NCBI GenBank assembly: GCA_031418215.1
Contig: JANOXC010000068.1
Coordinates: 1-18,580 of the forward strand
Source: JANOXC01 sp031418215
GTDB lineage: Bacteria; Bacteroidota; Bacteroidia; AKYH767-A; OLB10
Reading direction: 5' to 3'
Length of the DNA stretch: 18,580 bases
Both the position numbers and the translations under genes were made by a program. Below are positions 14,944-18,580 of this stretch, piece after piece (the first letter of the stretch is position 1; every line of letters begins with the position of its first letter). The notes beneath the pieces are model-generated. The model searched no databases. It was not told the DNA's origin and saw nothing but the letters and a program-made list of their open reading frames with translations.

Positions 14944-15127
14944 CTTGTCATTCTAAACAAGCCTTTAGGCGCAAGTGAAGAATCTCACGGTATACGTGTT
15001 TCTCCTCCTTTGTCATTCAGGAGGAAACTATTTGAAACTATCCTGAATGTTTTTGATGAACATTGCATACCAAGCCCTATTCTAACTTACAAGGATGCAT
15101 TTAAATAGATTCCTCCTGAAGGACAAC
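14944..15127. repeat. Intergenic region with repeat remnant and competing hairpins
   Basis: The 300-bp gap between the exporter and deoC (14881-15180) holds no credible gene. TGTCATTC at 14946-14953 with GTGAAGAATCTCAC at 14975-14988 resembles the widespread intergenic sequence TGTCATTCTGA...GAAGAATCTC. AGATTCCTCCTGAAGGACAA near 15107-15126 looks like its inverted distal end, so the region may be a decayed palindromic repeat. Two hairpins that exclude each other lie inside it (14998-15054). A TATAAT-like hexamer at 15132-15137 has no -35 partner, so the deoC promoter is not located. Confidence 0.5.
14998..15054 (+). promoter_or_regulatory. Two mutually exclusive hairpins, the second terminator-like
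   Basis: Hairpin A pairs TCCTCCT (15003-15009) with AGGAGGA (15019-15025), extended after a 2-nt bulge by GTT (14998-15000) with AAC (15026-15028). Hairpin B pairs CATTCAGGA (15014-15022) with TCCTGAATG (15041-15049) and is followed by TTTTT (15050-15054). They share 15019-15022 and cannot form together. B could be a weak terminator for the exporter gene. If transcription of deoC begins upstream, A could act as an antiterminator. B has an 18-nt loop, which weakens it. Confidence 0.35.
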
Positions 15128-15180
15128 AATGTATAATCTATAGATGCTTCCTTCTTCATCATAGCAAAAAATAAAATATT

Positions 15181-16089
15181 ATGTCCACTATCACAAGATA
15201 CAATGTTCATCTTTCCCCTTCCGTTGATCAGGTCAATGTAGAAGAACGTGTTTCGCGCTTCACCAAAAGAAGCATTAAGACGGAATCAAAAGTTTATGCA
15301 TTGAAGCTTGCATTGAGCATGATGGACCTCACTACTTTAGAAGCACGCGACACTCCGGGCAAGGTGAAACAACTTTGTATGAAAGCCATGCATCCGCATG
15401 ATGGCTTAACCGATATTCCTTCCGTGGCAGCCGTATGTGTTTATCCCAATTTAGTGCGTGTCGCCAAAGAAGCGTTGAAAGGAAGTAAGGTAAAAGTCGC
15501 ATCTGTAGCAACGGCCTTTCCAAGCGGCATGTCTACACGTAAAGTGAAAATCGAAGAAACAAAATTTGCCGTAAATGAAGGTGCTGATGAAATTGATATG
15601 GTGATTTCAAGAGGGCATTTTTTAGCAGGGGAATACGATTATGTATTTGATGAAATTGCAGCCGTTAAAGAAGCTTGCGGAAATGCGCATTTAAAAGTGA
15701 TTTTGGAAACGGGCGAATTAAGCACATTGGATAATGTCCGTAAAGCAAGTGACCTTGCTATGTATGCAGGGGCTGATTTTATTAAAACATCAACCGGTAA
15801 AATTCAACCAGCAGCCACTTTGCCAGTAACGCTTGTAATGTTCCAGGCCATCAGCGATTTTTATTACAAAGAAGGAAAGATGATAGGAATGAAACCTGCA
15901 GGTGGTATTTCCAATTCCAAATTAGCTATTCAATACTTGGTGATGCTGCGTGAGACATTGGGAGAAGCCTGGATGAATCCTGATTACTTCCGCTTTGGTG
16001 CCAGTGCATTGGCCAATGATGTGTTGATGCAATTGGTAAAGCAGCAAACGGGCGTTTACCAGAGTATTGATTATTTTTCGAAGGATTAA
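15181..16089 (+). CDS. deoC: Deoxyribose-phosphate aldolase
   Basis: A 302-residue class I aldolase that splits 2-deoxyribose 5-phosphate into glyceraldehyde 3-phosphate and acetaldehyde in deoxynucleoside salvage. All catalytic residues are present: Asp139 in DEIDMVI, the Schiff-base Lys202 in DFIKTSTGK and the second Lys238 in GMKPAGGIS. The spacing (63 and 36) is close to that of the E. coli enzyme (65 and 34). The chain is about 40 residues longer than the E. coli form, mainly at the N-terminus, and so resembles the long DERA type found in animals and many Bacteroidota. The ATG at 15181 is the only sensible start, after an A-rich stretch. No other deo gene (phosphopentomutase, phosphorylase) is adjacent, so it seems to be a single-gene unit ending at the palindromic terminator at 16107. 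Confidence 0.96.
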   Translation: MSTITRYNVHLSPSVDQVNVEERVSRFTKRSIKTESKVYALKLALSMMDLTTLEARDTPGKVKQLCMKAMHPHDGLTDIPSVAAVCVYPNLVRVAKEALKGSKVKVASVATAFPSGMSTRKVKIEETKFAVNEGADEIDMVISRGHFLAGEYDYVFDEIAAVKEACGNAHLKVILETGELSTLDNVRKASDLAMYAGADFIKTSTGKIQPAATLPVTLVMFQAISDFYYKEGKMIGMKPAGGISNSKLAIQYLVMLRETLGEAWMNPDYFRFGASALANDVLMQLVKQQTGVYQSIDYFSKD

Positions 16090-16106
16090 ATTCGAAATAA
16101 AACATA

Positions 16107-16140
16107 ATAAAGCCTGCCCGAGTACTCGGGCAGGCTTTAT
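16107..16140. terminator. Bidirectional Rho-independent terminator (perfect 34-bp palindrome)
   Basis: Bases 16107-16123 are the exact reverse complement of 16124-16140. The G+C-rich core (GCCTGCCCGAG with CTCGGGCAGGC) is flanked by AAA on the left and TTT on the right, and the centre is AGTACT. It starts 18 bp after the deoC stop and ends 19 bp before the stop of the convergent S41 protease gene, so it can end transcripts from both sides. Confidence 0.88.
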
Positions 16141-16159
16141 CAATATATATAGCTATAAA

Positions 16160-17770
16160 TTAATTATCCGCTATTTTCATCTTTTCAAATATGCTGCTAT
16201 CCATGCTTTCAACAGCTTTATTGTAGAAACTATTGATGTCATTGATAATTACATAATAAGCATTGGTGTTAAAGATATCACGGGCCATGAGTGCTTTCAA
16301 TTGGGTTTTAATAACTTTTTCAGAACGTTTATACCCGGCATCATCTTTCTTCACCTCTTTTTTCGTAGCAAAATCCGTAAAGTTCTGCATGAATTGATCA
16401 TTCATTTCGAAATTCTTTTTGAAGGCAAACACGTCTGCATAGTCTTTCAATAATGCCTTTCTATTGTCATCAGTATAAGTAAGTGCGTAATCATTAAGCA
16501 ATCCTTTTCTTCGTAAATCATCATAATAGGTGCTGTTCATCGAAGTATCAAGCGGGACAAAAATATCGGGTAAGATTCCACCACCACCAAAAACTGTGCG
16601 CTTGGCATTGGTATAATATTTTAATGAATCATTTTGTTTAATGCTGTCGAGTGAATATAATTCACCATGCTGATAACGAAGACTTAAATCCATGTCATAA
16701 TCTTCGTCGCCTTTCTCTCCTTTTTCATAGGGTTTCTGAATGCATCTTCCGGAAGGGGTATAATATCTTGCAATTGTTAATCTTACTGCTGATCCATCAG
16801 GTAAGGGATAAGGTTTTTGCACCAACCCTTTTGCAAAAGTTCTGCGTCCGATGATTAATGCCCTGTCCCAATCTTGTAATGCGCCTGAAACAATTTCACT
16901 TGCGGAAGCGGAAGACTCATCCACCAGCACAGCCAGTTTTCCTTTCTCCCATCCACCTGCAGCAGTAGAATAATATTCCTGTCGTGCTTGCGTGCGCCCT
17001 TCAGTATAAACCTCCCTTTTTCCTCCCGGCAGAAACTCATCCGCCAATTCAATTGCCCTGTTCAGGTATCCTCCACCATTTCCTGTAAGGTCAAGAATCA
17101 AGCTCTTCATGCCCTGATCTTTCAGCTCTTTCAATTTCGTTTTAAATTCATCAACTGTGCTATCAGCAAATCGGGTAATCTTAATAAAACCTATTTCAGG
17201 TGTTGCCATATAACTGGCTTCAATACTGTACAATGGAATTTTATCACGGGTAATGACAAAATCTAAAAGCCCGTTATTTCCACGTCTGAAAATGCTGACT
17301 TTAACCTTAGTGCCTTTATCACCACGCAACTTTTTCAAAACATCGTTATTCGTAATTTTAATTCCTGCAACAACAGTATCTTGAATTTTTACAATGCGAT
17401 CACCGGCACGAATACCAAGTTTTTCTGAAGGCCCTCCTGAAATTGTTTGTGTAACCATAATGGTGTCATTCAGAATGTTGAATTGAACACCGATTCCTTC
17501 AAACTTACCCACTAACGGCTCATTGACGCCCACTAAATCTGCAGCAGGTATATATACTGAGTGTGGATCACAATCTTTTAAAATAGCACGAATAGCATCA
17601 TCTGTCAGTTGGCCCTGATCTACTGAGTCCACATATTGATAGGCAATCATGTTAATCAGCGCATCCAACTTCTGGGCTGAAGGGCTCTGCGCATAAGTGG
17701 CAGAGAATGAAATAAACATCAGGGAAAAAGCCATAGCCGACTTCCCTGCTTTAGGCATAAATTTGTTCAT
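16160..17770 (-). CDS. S41-family C-terminal processing peptidase (CtpA/Prc-like) with PDZ domain
   Basis: A 536-residue periplasmic serine protease. I start it at the ATG at 17770; an in-frame TTG at 17794 would only lengthen the N-terminus. The signal peptide is residues ~1-28 (MAFSLMFISFSATYAQ). A PDZ domain (~85-178; EGIGVQFNI, GGPSEKLGIRAGDRIVKI) controls substrate access, and the S41 fold (~190-355) has LILDLTGNGGGYLNRAIELADEF. The Ser-Lys dyad is present: Ser289 in ESSASASEI and Lys314 in FAKGLVQ, exactly 25 residues apart as in CtpA. The later motif LTIARYYTPSGRCIQ is also typical. After ~355 there are ~180 residues of mixed charge, longer than in small CtpA proteins. The family trims or degrades envelope proteins from the C-terminus. 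It converges on deoC and is divergent from htpG. Confidence 0.95.
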   Translation of the reverse strand: MNKFMPKAGKSAMAFSLMFISFSATYAQSPSAQKLDALINMIAYQYVDSVDQGQLTDDAIRAILKDCDPHSVYIPAADLVGVNEPLVGKFEGIGVQFNILNDTIMVTQTISGGPSEKLGIRAGDRIVKIQDTVVAGIKITNNDVLKKLRGDKGTKVKVSIFRRGNNGLLDFVITRDKIPLYSIEASYMATPEIGFIKITRFADSTVDEFKTKLKELKDQGMKSLILDLTGNGGGYLNRAIELADEFLPGGKREVYTEGRTQARQEYYSTAAGGWEKGKLAVLVDESSASASEIVSGALQDWDRALIIGRRTFAKGLVQKPYPLPDGSAVRLTIARYYTPSGRCIQKPYEKGEKGDEDYDMDLSLRYQHGELYSLDSIKQNDSLKYYTNAKRTVFGGGGILPDIFVPLDTSMNSTYYDDLRRKGLLNDYALTYTDDNRKALLKDYADVFAFKKNFEMNDQFMQNFTDFATKKEVKKDDAGYKRSEKVIKTQLKALMARDIFNTNAYYVIINDINSFYNKAVESMDSSIFEKMKIADN

Positions 17771-17987
17771 TATGTATGAATTGTGTGTTTGCAATAATAC
17801 GTTGTGTAAACTAAACTTATTGTCAATATTGGGAAAAGATTACAACATGGCGATATTACACAAGAATAGAGCCATTGAGGCGTTATGGAAATGTTAATGT
17901 CAGCTATAAAGGTAAAATACTATTTACAAATAGGCTTTCCCCCATCCTTTCAATCAAAAAAAGTCAATATGTCAGTTGCCTCCCTCA

Positions 17988-18002
17988 TGGCACTTTGTTT
18001 GT
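17988..18002 (+). promoter_or_regulatory. Sigma-54-like -24/-12 promoter before htpG
   Basis: TGGCAC-TTTGT-TTGT has the -24 GG and the -12 region at canonical GG-N10-G spacing. The only departure from the consensus TGGCAC-N5-TTGC is T for the last C. The start of transcription would be near 18013, giving a leader of about 42 nt to the ATG at 18055. No TAnnTTTG element is seen in the gap 17771-18054. Upstream, GTCA occurs twice (17963-17966, 17971-17974), which might be part of an activator site. Confidence 0.4.
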
Positions 18003-18054
18003 CTATGTCGCCATCCTTAATAAATCAACTAAAAACCTAATAATCTGACAAACT

Positions 18055-18580
18055 ATGAGCCAGGGTAAAATCAATGTCCAAACTGAAAACATCTTTCCTA
18101 TTATTAAAAAATTCCTTTATTCTGACCATGAAATCTTTCTTCGTGAACTGGTAAGCAATGCCGTAGATGCCACCCAAAAGTTAATCACGTTAACTTCCTT
18201 AGGCGAAATTAAAGGCGATACAGGGGATCTCACTATTGCCATCACCCTCGACAAAGAGAAAAAAACATTAACCATCACCGACCATGGTATTGGAATGACC
18301 GCTGAGGAAGTGGAGAAATACATCAACCAGATAGCATTTAGTGGTGCTGAAGAATTTGTCAATAAATACAAAGACCAATCAAGTGCCGCCATGATTGGCA
18401 AGTTTGGATTAGGCTTTTATTCAGCATTCATGGTAGCCAACCATGTTGAAGTCATCACCCGTTCACAAAAAGAAGAAGACGCCACAAAGGCCGTTCAATG
18501 GAAATGTGATGGCAGTCCGGATTATAGTCTGGAAAATATAACTAAGGATGAAAAGGGAACACAAATTATTCTGCATATCA
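18055..18580 (+). CDS. htpG: HtpG (Hsp90 chaperone), N-terminal part
   Basis: The first 175 codons of a cytoplasmic Hsp90 chaperone; the gene continues past the right edge (full family length is about 600-630 residues). The GHKL ATPase pocket is intact: ELVSNAVDATQKL with catalytic Glu31 and Asn35, TDHGIGMT with the adenine-contacting Asp76, and GKFGLGFYSAFMV (from ~115) as the lid/glycine-rich motif. The N-terminus MSQGKINVQTENIFPIIKKFLYSDHEIFLRE is a clean family match and fixes the start. HtpG refolds or holds client proteins under stress. It is divergent from the S41 protease gene, 284 bp away, with a sigma-54-like promoter between. Confidence 0.96.
   Translation, partial: MSQGKINVQTENIFPIIKKFLYSDHEIFLRELVSNAVDATQKLITLTSLGEIKGDTGDLTIAITLDKEKKTLTITDHGIGMTAEEVEKYINQIAFSGAEEFVNKYKDQSSAAMIGKFGLGFYSAFMVANHVEVITRSQKEEDATKAVQWKCDGSPDYSLENITKDEKGTQIILHI

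Noticed and set aside
14914..15108. 64-codon reading frame between the exporter and deoC
   Set aside because: It runs through the repeat remnant and hairpins and shows no family or start signal.
18117..18401. 94-codon reading frame opposite htpG
   Set aside because: It lies fully inside the conserved ATPase domain of htpG on the other strand.
1..18580. A defence island, prophage or secretion gene cluster
   Set aside because: No nuclease, toxin-antitoxin, integrase, transposase or phage structural gene is seen; the genes are housekeeping, envelope and signalling genes.

Overview
The window looks like chromosomal DNA of a Bacteroidota bacterium, probably from the Chitinophagales/Sphingobacteria side of the phylum; that placement is inference. 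The signs are: a type IX secretion (T9SS) C-terminal sorting domain, a beta-propeller/Y_Y_Y sensor kinase paired with a LuxR-type regulator, a 7TMR-DISM/SpoIIE phosphatase, rbfA next to a LolC/E-like permease, A+T-rich sequence, starts without clear Shine-Dalgarno sites, and several copies of the Bacteroidota -7 promoter element TAnnTTTG.

Layout. 1-360 (-): N-terminal part of a secreted protein that runs off the left edge. 548-4286 (+): a two-gene signalling unit, a periplasmic-propeller histidine kinase followed one base later by its NarL-type response regulator. 4454-4528 (-): tRNA-Arg(CCT). 4759-6123 (+): secreted T9SS-sorted protein. 6222-6319: a degenerate CGCAAAG repeat element between convergent genes. 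6365-6778 (-): VOC/glyoxalase-fold protein. 6871-9153 (-): membrane-bound SpoIIE-type PP2C phosphatase. 9288-10181 (-): EamA/DMT transporter. 10404-12948 (-): rbfA, a SAM methyltransferase and a LolC/E-like permease, probably one operon read in that order. 13054-14880 (+): MsbA-type ABC exporter, divergent from rbfA. 15181-16089 (+): deoC. 16107-16140: perfect 34-bp palindrome, a bidirectional terminator. 16160-17770 (-): S41 C-terminal processing protease. 18055-18580 (+): start of htpG, cut by the right edge.

How the genes fit together. Most of the window is core or envelope biology: lipid/lipoprotein export (MsbA-like exporter, LolC/E-like permease), periplasmic proteolysis (CtpA-like), ribosome maturation (RbfA), chaperone (HtpG) and nucleoside salvage (DeoC). 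Two sensory proteins with extracytoplasmic sensor domains are also present. I see no defence island, prophage, transposon, CRISPR array or biosynthetic cluster, and no clear new multi-gene system. The points most worth checking are regulatory: -7 elements 5-7 nt from three start codons, implying leaderless mRNAs; a sigma-54-like promoter before htpG; and competing hairpins upstream of deoC.
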